From positions 1 through 9,457 of the forward strand of contig DUTO01000232.1 in the NCBI GenBank assembly GCA_012842035.1: a DNA stretch of 9,457 nt, read 5' to 3'. Made by a program: the position numbers and the translations under genes. A model generated the notes under the pieces. That model ran no database searches and was not told where the DNA came from. It saw nothing but the letters and a program-made list of their open reading frames with translations. Shown here one piece after another: positions 1 through 6,185 of the stretch; within the stretch, counting starts at the first letter, position 1; every line of letters begins with the position of its first letter. This stretch comes from Clostridia bacterium. GTDB taxonomy: Bacteria > Bacillota > Peptococcia > DRI-13 > DTU073.

Positions 1-56
1 GGAATAACTACTCGACCTAAGTCATCTATTCTACGCACAATTCCGGTTGCCTTCAT
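1..56 (-). CDS. spoVT: SpoVT, sporulation transition-state regulator (5' end only)
   Basis: Only the first 18 codons plus two bases lie in the window, and the gene continues past position 1. The translation begins MKATGIVRRIDDLGRVVI, the N-terminal swapped-hairpin AbrB DNA-binding domain. The MKATGIVRRIDDLGR form is that of SpoVT rather than AbrB, which usually has MKSTGIVRKVDELGR. In Bacillus subtilis, SpoVT is made in the forespore under sigma-G and modulates sigma-G-dependent genes. The start is ATG at 56-54, behind an AGGTGAG ribosome binding site five bases or fewer upstream. A sigma-G-type promoter lies at 102-132. The position downstream of mfd matches the B. subtilis order mfd-spoVT, here with a PPIase gene inserted between. 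The C-terminal GAF-like domain expected in SpoVT lies outside the window and cannot be checked. Confidence 0.9.
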   Translation of the reverse strand, partial: MKATGIVRRIDDLGRVVI

Positions 57-101
57 TGGCTCACCTCTTTCCTTCTTGGTAATTTAGGGATACTGTAGTG
101 A

Positions 102-132
102 TAGTATACTTCTTTAAAGATTTATTTATTCA
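102..132 (-). promoter_or_regulatory. Sigma-G-type (forespore) promoter of spoVT
   Basis: On the minus strand the -35 element is TGAATA (132-127) and the -10 element is TATACTA (108-102), separated by 18 bases. The classical B. subtilis sigma-G consensus is TGAATA, 17-18 bases, CATACTA, so 12 of 13 bases match. Transcription would start near position 95, about 40 bases before the spoVT start codon. Sigma-F and sigma-G recognise overlapping sequences, so use by either is possible, but the known sigma-G control of spoVT favours sigma-G. Confidence 0.75.
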
Positions 133-134
133 CT

Positions 135-170
135 TAATAAAATAAAAGCGCCAGTTTGCACTGACGCTTT
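135..170 (-). terminator. Rho-independent terminator after the PPIase gene
   Basis: Five bases after the TAA stop, the minus strand holds a 10-bp stem AAAGCGTCAG / CTGGCGCTTT (170-161 with 154-145) with one G-T wobble and the six-base loop TGCAAA. A T-rich tail, TATTTTATTAAG, follows. It ends the mfd-PPIase transcript just before the spoVT promoter. Confidence 0.9.
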
Positions 171-174
171 CCCT

Positions 175-1188
175 TTATTTTTGCTCATTGTTTTCTTCGC
201 TAGACTCGTTATCTGAGTCCTCAGGCTGTTGTTCCTCCCCATTTTCGTCTTCCGTGTCCCGAGGAAGCATTCTTTCTACTTCTGCTTGAGCTAAAAGCTC
301 TTCTTCATAGGCTTGAAACTTTTCGTTCTTTTCTAGGGCTAAAAGTCTTTCCGCTAATTGTTCTTTAACTTCCTCAAAAGCAAACTGTTTCTCCTCTTGC
401 CTACCTTCTAACTTGATAATATGGTAACCGAAATCAGTTTTTACCGGCTTTTTCGTATATTCACCTACTTCTTTTAGAGCAAAAGCAGCTTCTTCAAATT
501 CGGGCACCATATAACCACCCTTAGGGAAATAATCTATTAAACCTTCATTTTGTTCTACACTAGGGTCTGTCGATTTTTCTAAAGCTAACTTTTTAAAGTC
601 CTCACCTTCGGCCAAAGCAGCCAAAATTTCTTTGGCTTCTTCTTTCTTTTCCACTAAAACATGACGCACCTGCACCATTTCCGGCCGGAAAAACTCCTCT
701 TGATGCTCTTGATAATATTCTTCCAGGTCTTGAGAAGGTTTCGCAATATCCTTAGTTACCTCTTCAAAAAGCCCATTATAAATAAACATAGTTTCATACA
801 TTTTTTTCAGTTCTTTTTCCGTTAACTTATTGGCGGCCAAAAACTCTTTATACTCTTTGTCCGAAGTAAAGCTTGCTTTCATATTTTTCAATTCTTCTTT
901 GAGCTTTTTCTTCTCTAAAGGAATCTTTTTTGCTTTAGCATCCTGGAGCACTAGTTTTTCCATAATCAAAGCTTCCAATATCTGTTCTTCTAAAAAACCC
1001 CTAACAACTGCACCGTGTTCCCCTTCCAAGTTATGACCGTTCATCATGGCGACCTGCTCTACCTTGTTATTCAACTCTGTTTCCGTAATTTTTTCCCCAT
1101 TAACCTTAGCGACAATATTATCACCACAACCAGTTAATAAAAAAGCGAAGACCAGCATGTATACCGCTAACTTCCATAATTTTTTCAT
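175..1188 (-). CDS. PrsA/SurA-like peptidyl-prolyl cis-trans isomerase lipoprotein
   Basis: Extracytoplasmic foldase that should catalyse proline isomerisation and chaperone secreted proteins at the outer face of the membrane. The 337-residue protein starts with a lipoprotein signal peptide (MKKLWK, hydrophobic core 7-18, lipobox LTGC with lipidated Cys21). A SurA-N-like helical chaperone region follows (about 24-165, very rich in Lys and Glu), then one parvulin/PpiC rotamase domain (about 171-263) with the hallmark VRHVLV at 174-179 and FGYHIIKL at 253-260. A helical return segment runs to about 308, and the end is a very acidic low-complexity tail (311-337). The ATG start has AGAGG seven bases upstream. 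It lies 39 bases after mfd with no promoter or terminator between, so it is probably co-transcribed. Whether it matches B. subtilis PrsA or another clostridial PPIase paralogue cannot be settled here, so no symbol is given. Confidence 0.9.
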   Translation of the reverse strand: MKKLWKLAVYMLVFAFLLTGCGDNIVAKVNGEKITETELNNKVEQVAMMNGHNLEGEHGAVVRGFLEEQILEALIMEKLVLQDAKAKKIPLEKKKLKEELKNMKASFTSDKEYKEFLAANKLTEKELKKMYETMFIYNGLFEEVTKDIAKPSQDLEEYYQEHQEEFFRPEMVQVRHVLVEKKEEAKEILAALAEGEDFKKLALEKSTDPSVEQNEGLIDYFPKGGYMVPEFEEAAFALKEVGEYTKKPVKTDFGYHIIKLEGRQEEKQFAFEEVKEQLAERLLALEKNEKFQAYEEELLAQAEVERMLPRDTEDENGEEQQPEDSDNESSEENNEQK

Positions 1189-1227
1189 TATCTTTCCTCT
1201 CTTTCCTCTTCTCTAAATATAACCTCA

Positions 1228-4200
1228 TTATATCAGAATCTTCTTTCCCAGGGCAAGAGAGGATATTTCTGAAATGATTTCTTCTAAAAAAACCAACCTT
1301 TGTTTAGGTTGTAAATTCCCGACATTAACCTTAATCTCCAACCCGGTCGAAACACTAAAACTAACCTTTCTCCGATAACGTCGCACCAGCTCCATCAACT
1401 CCCTCCCCGTTAAACCATGGTCATCTTCTAACTTTATTTTAATTGTGTTTTCCTCTTGAATAATAGAACTAATTTTACTGGAAACAGCGGCCAATTGAAT
1501 CTGCGCAATCTGTAATAAATTAATTACAGGCTCCGGCAAAGGACCAAAACGGTCTTTTAATTCTTCCGCCAGTTGTCTTAATTCTTCTTCTTCTTTCACC
1601 GCATTAATCCGCTGATAAAAATTAATTTTAACCCCATTATCAGAGATATATTCTTGAGGGATATAGGCCTTCAGATGAATATCGATCAATACTGTTTTCT
1701 CCGGAGGCTGTTCTTCCCCTTTAGCCTCTCTTACTGCTTGCTCCAAGAGCTGACAATACAAATCAAAACCTACGGCCGCAATCTGCCCACTCTGTTCAGC
1801 CCCCAAAATATTACCGGCACCTCTAATCTCTAAATCACGCATCGCAATTTTAAAACCGGAACCTAATTCTGTAAATTCCCGAATCGCACTCAATCTTTTT
1901 TCTGCTATTTCTGAAAGCACCTTATCTTTTTGATATGTCAAATAAGCATATGCCACTCGATTGGAACGCCCTACTCGCCCTCGTAATTGATACAATTGGG
2001 AAAGCCCAAGTTTATCAGCTTGATCCACAATTAAAGTATTGACATTAGCAATATCTAAACCCGACTCAATAATTGTCGTACAAACTAAAATATCGAGATG
2101 ACCTTCCCAAAAATCCAACATAATGTTTTCTAACTGCATTTCTGTCATCTGACCATGGGCTATGCCCACCCTAGCCTCCGGAACAAATCCTTGTATTTCT
2201 AAAGCAACTTTTTCAATATCTTCCACACGATTGTGCACAAAATAAACTTGCCCTCCACGGCCTATTTCGCGCTTAAGTGCTTCTTTCACCAACTGAGGGC
2301 TATATTCGACCACAAAAGTCTGGACAGGATAGCGTTCTTCCGGAGGGGTTTCAATCACACTCATATCTCTTACCCCGACCAAAGACATTTGCAAAGTCCG
2401 CGGTATGGGAGTCGCGGTAAGTGTTAACACATCTACTGTTTTTTTCAATTTTTTTAATTTTTCTTTATGTAAAACACCAAAACGCTGTTCTTCATCAACA
2501 ACCAATAAACCTAAGTCCTTAAACTTAATATCTTGGGATAAAAGACGATGGGTGCCAATAATAATGTCTATTTCCCCTTGTGCTAAAGCTTGCACAATCT
2601 CTTTCTGTTCTTTCGAAGAACGAAAACGACTTAAAACATTAACTTTAATCGGAAACCCTTTAAACCTTTCCAGAAAAGTATTGTAATGCTGTTCGGCTAG
2701 AATCGTTGTGGGCACTAAAACAGCTGTCTGCTTGCCATTAAACGCCGCTTTACAAGCAGCACGAAGCGCCACTTCGGTCTTCCCATATCCTACATCACCA
2801 CAAAGCAATCTATCCATCGGGCGTGGTTTTTCCATATCTCGCTTGACTTCCTCAATACATTTTAACTGGTCTTCTGTTTCTTCATAAGGAAAGGCATCTT
2901 CAAATTCTTTTTGCCATGGTGTATCTGGAGCAAAAGCAAACCCCCGCAAAGAATGCCTCGCCGCATATAACTTTAAAAGGTCTTGAGCTAAATCTTGGAC
3001 ACTGCTTTTGACTTTGCTTTTGACTTTACTCCATTCACTGCCCCCTAATTTAGATAATTTAGGATGCAAACCTTCCTGATAAGAATATTTTTGTAAAAGT
3101 CCTACCTGAGCCGTCGGCACATAAAGTTTATCTTCACCGCGATATTTAATTACTAAATAATCCCTTTCCGTATCAGCTACAGCTAGCTTTTCAATACCAA
3201 TATAACGTCCGATCCCGTGATTAATATGCACGACATAGTCCCCAACTTGTAAATCTTCCAGAACCGTAACTTTCTTCCCTTCCTGAAACATACGACGGGG
3301 CATTCTTTTTTTAGGTTGATGAAACAACTCATGTTCCGTAAAAACAACCAGTTTCCAAGCAGTAAACTCAAAGCCGCTAGTAAGGTAACCTGTCAGTAAA
3401 TAAATTTTCCCCGCATGTAAAACAAGGTCCTCCCTAACCAAAGATGCTTCTACGCCTAAATCCCATAAACCTTGGCGTAAACGCTGGGCTCTTTCTTCTG
3501 AATTAACAAGCATAACCACCGTATATTTTTGTCGTTTTAAATTTTTAAGGGCATCGGCCAAAAGACGAGTCTTACCTAAAAACAAATTAGTTGTTTTAGC
3601 TGAAATACCAAACAAATCAACATCCTTTGCCCCGGGCAATTTTGGGGGTAGTAAAGAAAAAAACATAGTGTTCATTTGTTTCCGGGCTTCTCTCATTTCG
3701 TCCCAACTTAAATAATTATCAACTTGCCCCGGTAAAACCTTGCCTTTTTCCCAAAGAGCCAGATAAATCTCCCGAATTTCTCTTTCTCGGGCCTGACTAC
3801 TTTCTTTTTGCCGCCCCGGCTCATCAAAAACAAGCCAAGGAGGTTTTGTAAAATAAGCCAAAAGAGTATGTTTTTCTTCAATAAAATAAGGCAATAACTG
3901 TTCATAACCGGGGAAAAAACTTTCATTTAAAACAAATTCTTCAATTGATTTTAGTTTTTTCGAAAAATTATAATAGGTCTCTTTTTGTCCCTTTTTTTTC
4001 AACTTGCTTAAAAACTCATGGCCTTCCTCCCTTATTTTCTTTAAAGCCCTTTCTTTATCTAAGCCTTCCGGAAAAAATTCCACAGCCGGCATGAGCGATA
4101 CTTCTTTCACTTTATGCAAAGACCTCTGACTTTCGGCCGAAAATAAACGAATAGATTCTATTTCCTCATCAAAAAACTCAAGCCGAAAAGGATTTTTCGC

Positions 4201-4764
4201 TACAGAGGGGAAAACATCAAAAATACCCCCACGTCGTGAAAATTGTCCTTTACCTTCTACCCTTTCTACTCGCTGATACCCTACAGCAACCAAATAAGCC
4301 AAGAACTTTTCTAAGTCAACCCTTTGTCCTACTGCAAGATTGACTAATGCTTTTTGAAAAACTTGCGGTGGCATTAAAGTTTTACTTAATGCTTCCCAAG
4401 TCGTCACCACAACCTTGGTTTTCCCTGTTAAAAGCCCTTCTAACACTTCCAAGCGTTGATACCACGTTTCATGACTTTGGGCCAGTACTTCAAAAGGAAG
4501 GGAATCTAAAGCAGGAAAAAATTGCACCTCATGAGTGGCAAACAAATTGCAGAAATCATCGAAAATTTCTTTACCTCTTAAAACCGATTCCGCAATATAA
4601 AGCAGCGGTTTTTTCTGTATCTTTAATAATAAAGTGGCTAAAATGCTTTTTTGTGAACCAGTTACACCATAAATATGATTCGTTTTATTCTTTTTTACTT
4701 GTTCCTCGAGAAATTTATATTCTGAGGATGCTTGCAAATAATTCAATACAGATTGTAATGACAT
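1228..4764 (-). CDS. mfd: Mfd, transcription-repair coupling factor
   Basis: ATP-driven translocase that displaces RNA polymerase stalled at DNA lesions and recruits UvrA. At 1178 residues it is full length. A UvrB-like N-terminal module comes first (about 1-360), with a degenerate P-loop GVTGSQKS at 33-40 and the FSRRGGIFDVFP segment at 175-186. The RNA-polymerase-interacting CarD-like domain is at about 502-560 (VGDYVVHINHGIGRY). The SF2/RecG-like motor spans about 610-990: Walker A GDVGYGKTE (656-664), DEEQ box (757-760), TATPIPRT (783-790), TTIIESGLD (896-904), QLRGRVGRS (926-934). The TRG segment RDLEIRGAGNILG is at 976-988, and the C-terminal TRCF domain covers about 1010-1170. The ATG start has AGAGGA upstream. 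No frameshift or missing catalytic residue is visible. A weak sigma-A-type promoter sits in the 85-base gap after fin. mfd downstream of fin is the standard Firmicutes order. Confidence 0.98.
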   Translation of the reverse strand: MSLQSVLNYLQASSEYKFLEEQVKKNKTNHIYGVTGSQKSILATLLLKIQKKPLLYIAESVLRGKEIFDDFCNLFATHEVQFFPALDSLPFEVLAQSHETWYQRLEVLEGLLTGKTKVVVTTWEALSKTLMPPQVFQKALVNLAVGQRVDLEKFLAYLVAVGYQRVERVEGKGQFSRRGGIFDVFPSVAKNPFRLEFFDEEIESIRLFSAESQRSLHKVKEVSLMPAVEFFPEGLDKERALKKIREEGHEFLSKLKKKGQKETYYNFSKKLKSIEEFVLNESFFPGYEQLLPYFIEEKHTLLAYFTKPPWLVFDEPGRQKESSQAREREIREIYLALWEKGKVLPGQVDNYLSWDEMREARKQMNTMFFSLLPPKLPGAKDVDLFGISAKTTNLFLGKTRLLADALKNLKRQKYTVVMLVNSEERAQRLRQGLWDLGVEASLVREDLVLHAGKIYLLTGYLTSGFEFTAWKLVVFTEHELFHQPKKRMPRRMFQEGKKVTVLEDLQVGDYVVHINHGIGRYIGIEKLAVADTERDYLVIKYRGEDKLYVPTAQVGLLQKYSYQEGLHPKLSKLGGSEWSKVKSKVKSSVQDLAQDLLKLYAARHSLRGFAFAPDTPWQKEFEDAFPYEETEDQLKCIEEVKRDMEKPRPMDRLLCGDVGYGKTEVALRAACKAAFNGKQTAVLVPTTILAEQHYNTFLERFKGFPIKVNVLSRFRSSKEQKEIVQALAQGEIDIIIGTHRLLSQDIKFKDLGLLVVDEEQRFGVLHKEKLKKLKKTVDVLTLTATPIPRTLQMSLVGVRDMSVIETPPEERYPVQTFVVEYSPQLVKEALKREIGRGGQVYFVHNRVEDIEKVALEIQGFVPEARVGIAHGQMTEMQLENIMLDFWEGHLDILVCTTIIESGLDIANVNTLIVDQADKLGLSQLYQLRGRVGRSNRVAYAYLTYQKDKVLSEIAEKRLSAIREFTELGSGFKIAMRDLEIRGAGNILGAEQSGQIAAVGFDLYCQLLEQAVREAKGEEQPPEKTVLIDIHLKAYIPQEYISDNGVKINFYQRINAVKEEEELRQLAEELKDRFGPLPEPVINLLQIAQIQLAAVSSKISSIIQEENTIKIKLEDDHGLTGRELMELVRRYRRKVSFSVSTGLEIKVNVGNLQPKQRLVFLEEIISEISSLALGKKILI

Positions 4765-4808
4765 TTTCTGTTCCTCTCATGTTCAGATGGTAGACCTCTT
4801 AATATAAT

Positions 4809-4838
4809 ATACTATTTAACTTCATCTAAAACTATCAA
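4809..4838 (-). promoter_or_regulatory. Candidate sigma-A promoter of mfd
   Basis: In the AT-rich gap between fin and mfd, the minus strand reads TTGATA (4838-4833), 18 bases, TAGTAT (4814-4809). This is five of six matches at -35 and four of six at -10. A second -10-like TATATT begins three bases further on, with a long spacer. The gap shows no terminator after fin, so read-through from the pth-fin unit could also supply mfd transcripts. Confidence 0.35.
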
Positions 4839-4849
4839 TAAGTTTATGT

Positions 4850-5089
4850 TTAATGTAATAGAGAATTATTAATTTCCGCATAAAAAACCTGCTCGGCCAT
4901 TTTTGCCTGATAACAAGCATCACAAATAGCTTTTACTGTACCTTGTTGTTGCTGAAAATCCCAATCTAAAAATTCTTGTTTTTCGGCCAAAGTAAGTGTA
5001 TCAAACCCCAACATTGTTTCATCCCAATTATTTAATTCAAGCTCTCCGATATAACCGGCACATTGATTACAAATATAAACAAAGCGCAT
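4850..5089 (-). CDS. fin: Fin (YabK), anti-sigma factor that ends sigma-F activity
   Basis: In B. subtilis, Fin is made in the forespore under sigma-F, binds and inhibits sigma-F, and so helps the switch to sigma-G. The 79-residue product has the family layout: MRFVYICNQC at the N-terminus, a central acidic and aromatic stretch with LGFDTLT and FLDWDF, and a second cysteine pair in ICDAC. The pairs C7-C10 and C56-C59 form the expected zinc-binding site. The frame stays open upstream to a TTG at 5146. The ATG at 5089-5087 is chosen because AGGAGG sits eight bases before it and the family starts two to six residues before the first CxxC. No signal peptide or membrane segment is present, so it is cytosolic. 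It begins 17 bases after the PrsW-like gene, so the two are probably translated from one message. I found no convincing sigma-F promoter directly upstream. Confidence 0.9.
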   Translation of the reverse strand: MRFVYICNQCAGYIGELELNNWDETMLGFDTLTLAEKQEFLDWDFQQQQGTVKAICDACYQAKMAEQVFYAEINNSLLH

Positions 5090-5097
5090 CAACAAAA

Positions 5098-5103
5098 CCT
5101 CCT
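5098..5103 (-). promoter_or_regulatory. Ribosome binding site deciding the fin start
   Basis: A perfect AGGAGG lies eight bases before the ATG at 5089. The TTG at 5146, which would add 19 residues, lies inside the preceding gene and would give an N-terminal extension not expected for the Fin family. Confidence 0.8.
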
Positions 5104-5106
5104 CGG

Positions 5107-5496
5107 CTAATTTTTTCGACTGACTACGGCCATAAGATAATTCCAAAAAACATGTAAAAGGCTAGCACATAGTATTCCGCCTAACCAAGAAGAGGTTTGT
5201 TTATACACAAATAAAGTAATAAAACCATAAAACCAATGACTTAACATACTCAAGAAGCCGGCTAAAACTCCCCAAGATGGTGCCGTGAAATAGTCATAAA
5301 AGGCCTCCACCAAACCAAAAACACCATGGGTGAAAAGAAGAGAAGCACCGCTAAATAACGCTATCCCCGTTTTTAAGGTTTCTTCCCACCAAGGGATGAC
5401 CCCAATAATTGCCTTTTCCCCTAAAAACTTCACCACAAATCTGTTGCTCACCCAAGCTATTCCGGCAGCTAAAAGACCGGCTCCCCAATGAGACAT
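5107..5496 (-). CDS. Small PrsW/CPBP-like integral membrane protein, putative intramembrane protease
   Basis: I do not recognise a named gene. The 129-residue protein is strongly hydrophobic, with four or five probable membrane segments (about 4-20, 41-67, 74-97, 101-125). Its polar residues fall in a telling order: EETLK at 38-42 (EExxK), FGLVE at 60-64 (FxxxE), H87 in SMLSHWFYGF, and HVFWN at 115-119 (HxxxN). This is the four-motif signature of PrsW-type proteases in the CPBP/APH-1 superfamily, in which the glutamates and histidines form the active site. B. subtilis PrsW, which cuts the anti-sigma factor RsiW, is about 218 residues, so this would be close to a bare catalytic core. The ATG start has GGGAGG five bases upstream. 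The gene sits 51 bases after pth and 17 before fin. Protease activity is inferred from motifs only. A non-catalytic membrane protein is the main alternative. Confidence 0.75.
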   Translation of the reverse strand: MSHWGAGLLAAGIAWVSNRFVVKFLGEKAIIGVIPWWEETLKTGIALFSGASLLFTHGVFGLVEAFYDYFTAPSWGVLAGFLSMLSHWFYGFITLFVYKQTSSWLGGILCASLLHVFWNYLMAVVSRKN

Positions 5497-5505
5497 TTTA
5501 CCCTC

Positions 5506-5540
5506 CCGGCTAAGACTAAATTCTAGTCTTTCCCAACCGG
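5506..5540 (-). repeat. Inverted repeat (RNA hairpin) between pth and the PrsW-like gene
   Basis: The minus strand can fold as CCGGTT (5540-5535), GGGA bulge, AAGACTA (5530-5524), loop GAATT, TAGTCTT (5518-5512), AGCCGG (5511-5506). This gives 13 pairs with one G-T wobble. No T-run follows, so it is not a typical terminator. Its 3' foot overlaps the first bases of the GGGAGGG ribosome binding site (5507-5501) of the PrsW-like gene. It could therefore limit translation initiation or mark an RNA processing site. Confidence 0.6.
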
Positions 5541-5547
5541 TGTCTGT

Positions 5548-6120
5548 TTATTCCAGCTGAAATGAATTAAATTTATTCATCGCTGCTTCTATTCCTTCAC
5601 CACACCAAGTTTCTAAACCTTGCACAGCACCTTGTATGACTTGGGGCAAAACTTCTTTTTCTTCTTCTAAAAAAGGGCTTAAAACATAAACCTCCGGAGA
5701 CAGATAAGCAGGAGGACGCCCTATCCCCACTTTGAGGCGACAATATTCGGAGGAGTTCAGCATTTTCGTAATCGACTTTAACCCATTATGTCCTCCACTA
5801 CCACCACCCCTTTTAAATCTTAATTTTCCCCAAAGTAAATCTAAGTCATCATGAATAATTAATAAGTCCTCAATTCCTTCTTGATAATAATTTAAAATTT
5901 CCCAAACAGCCTCTCCACTTTTATTCATATAAGTTTGTGGTTTAACTAAAAGCACTTTTACGCTTCCTATATAACCTTGACCTAACAAAGACCTACATTG
6001 TTTTTTAGCAATCTTTAAGTTATGATGCCGAGCCAAAGCCTCTAAAGTCATAAAACCAATATTATGCCTTGTTGGGGCATAACGAGTACCGGGATTTCCT
6101 AAACCAACAATCATTTTCAT
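5548..6120 (-). CDS. pth: Pth, peptidyl-tRNA hydrolase
   Basis: Hydrolyses the ester bond of peptidyl-tRNAs that drop off ribosomes, recycling tRNA in the cytosol. In B. subtilis the gene is spoVC. At 190 residues from the chosen start it has normal length. All family motifs are present: GLGNPGTRY (6-14) with Asn9, TRHNIGF (17-23) with catalytic His19, KPQTYMNKSG (60-69) with Asn66, IHDDLDL (89-95) with Asp91, RGGGSGGHNGLKS (104-116) with Asn112, and RLKVGIGRP (128-136). The ATG at 6120 gives MKMIVGLGNPG, the usual family N-terminus, nine bases after the end of AGGAGGAG. The upstream in-frame TTG at 6129 touches that site directly, so it cannot be used with it. A GTG at 6123 and an ATG at 6114 are weaker alternatives. 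A terminator lies immediately upstream. Confidence 0.97.
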   Translation of the reverse strand: MKMIVGLGNPGTRYAPTRHNIGFMTLEALARHHNLKIAKKQCRSLLGQGYIGSVKVLLVKPQTYMNKSGEAVWEILNYYQEGIEDLLIIHDDLDLLWGKLRFKRGGGSGGHNGLKSITKMLNSSEYCRLKVGIGRPPAYLSPEVYVLSPFLEEEKEVLPQVIQGAVQGLETWCGEGIEAAMNKFNSFQLE

Positions 6121-6129
6121 CACACACAA

Positions 6130-6137
6130 CTCCTCCT
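6130..6137 (-). promoter_or_regulatory. Ribosome binding site deciding the pth start
   Basis: AGGAGGAG ends directly against the in-frame TTG at 6129, leaving no spacing for that codon. It stands nine bases from the ATG at 6120, which also gives the conserved MK-IVGLGNPG start. Confidence 0.75.
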
Positions 6138-6142
6138 ACACT

Positions 6143-6179
6143 AAAACAAACAAAACCCCGGCATATACCACCGGGGCTT
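6143..6179 (-). terminator. Rho-independent terminator between prs and pth
   Basis: The minus strand has stem AAGCCCCGG (6179-6171) pairing with CCGGGGTTT (6161-6153), with one G-T wobble and a nine-base loop. The T-rich tail TTTTGTTTGTTTT follows. It starts seven bases after the prs stop codon and ends about six bases before the pth ribosome binding site. Confidence 0.9.
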
Positions 6180-6185
6180 GCCTGC

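Noticed and set aside
3003..3026. 12-bp tandem duplication TGCTTTTGACTT in mfd
   Set aside because: It encodes KVKSKVKS in a Lys-rich helix that is usual in Mfd at this point; just codon repetition, in frame.
3183..3926. Short minus-strand frames inside mfd in other phases (3183-3371, 3708-3926)
   Set aside because: They overlap full-length, intact Mfd coding sequence and show nothing protein-like.
4347..4793. 148-codon open frame on the plus strand opposite the start of mfd
   Set aside because: It lies antisense to strongly conserved Mfd sequence, has no ribosome binding site of note and no family-like motifs. The other plus-strand frames (830-1036, 2233-2427, 2405-2686, 6069-6260, 6328-6522, 6690-6914, 8130-8379, 8746-9003) are rejected for the same reason.
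5090..5146. Longer Fin starting at TTG 5146
   Set aside because: It would overlap the PrsW-like gene and add a 19-residue extension not expected in the family. The ATG at 5089 has a perfect AGGAGG at good spacing.
5177..5206. Sigma-F-like promoter for fin: GTATA, 15 bases, GGTTAGGCGG on the minus strand inside the PrsW-like gene
   Set aside because: The -35 and spacing fit sigma-F, but the -10 keeps only the GG and first A of GGnnAnAnT. Too weak to annotate, though fin is sigma-F dependent in B. subtilis.
5497..5550. Possible read-through fusion of Pth with the PrsW-like protein
   Set aside because: The two genes are in the same frame with a single TAA between and 17 open codons, but this is easily expected by chance. 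The downstream gene has its own ribosome binding site and ATG.
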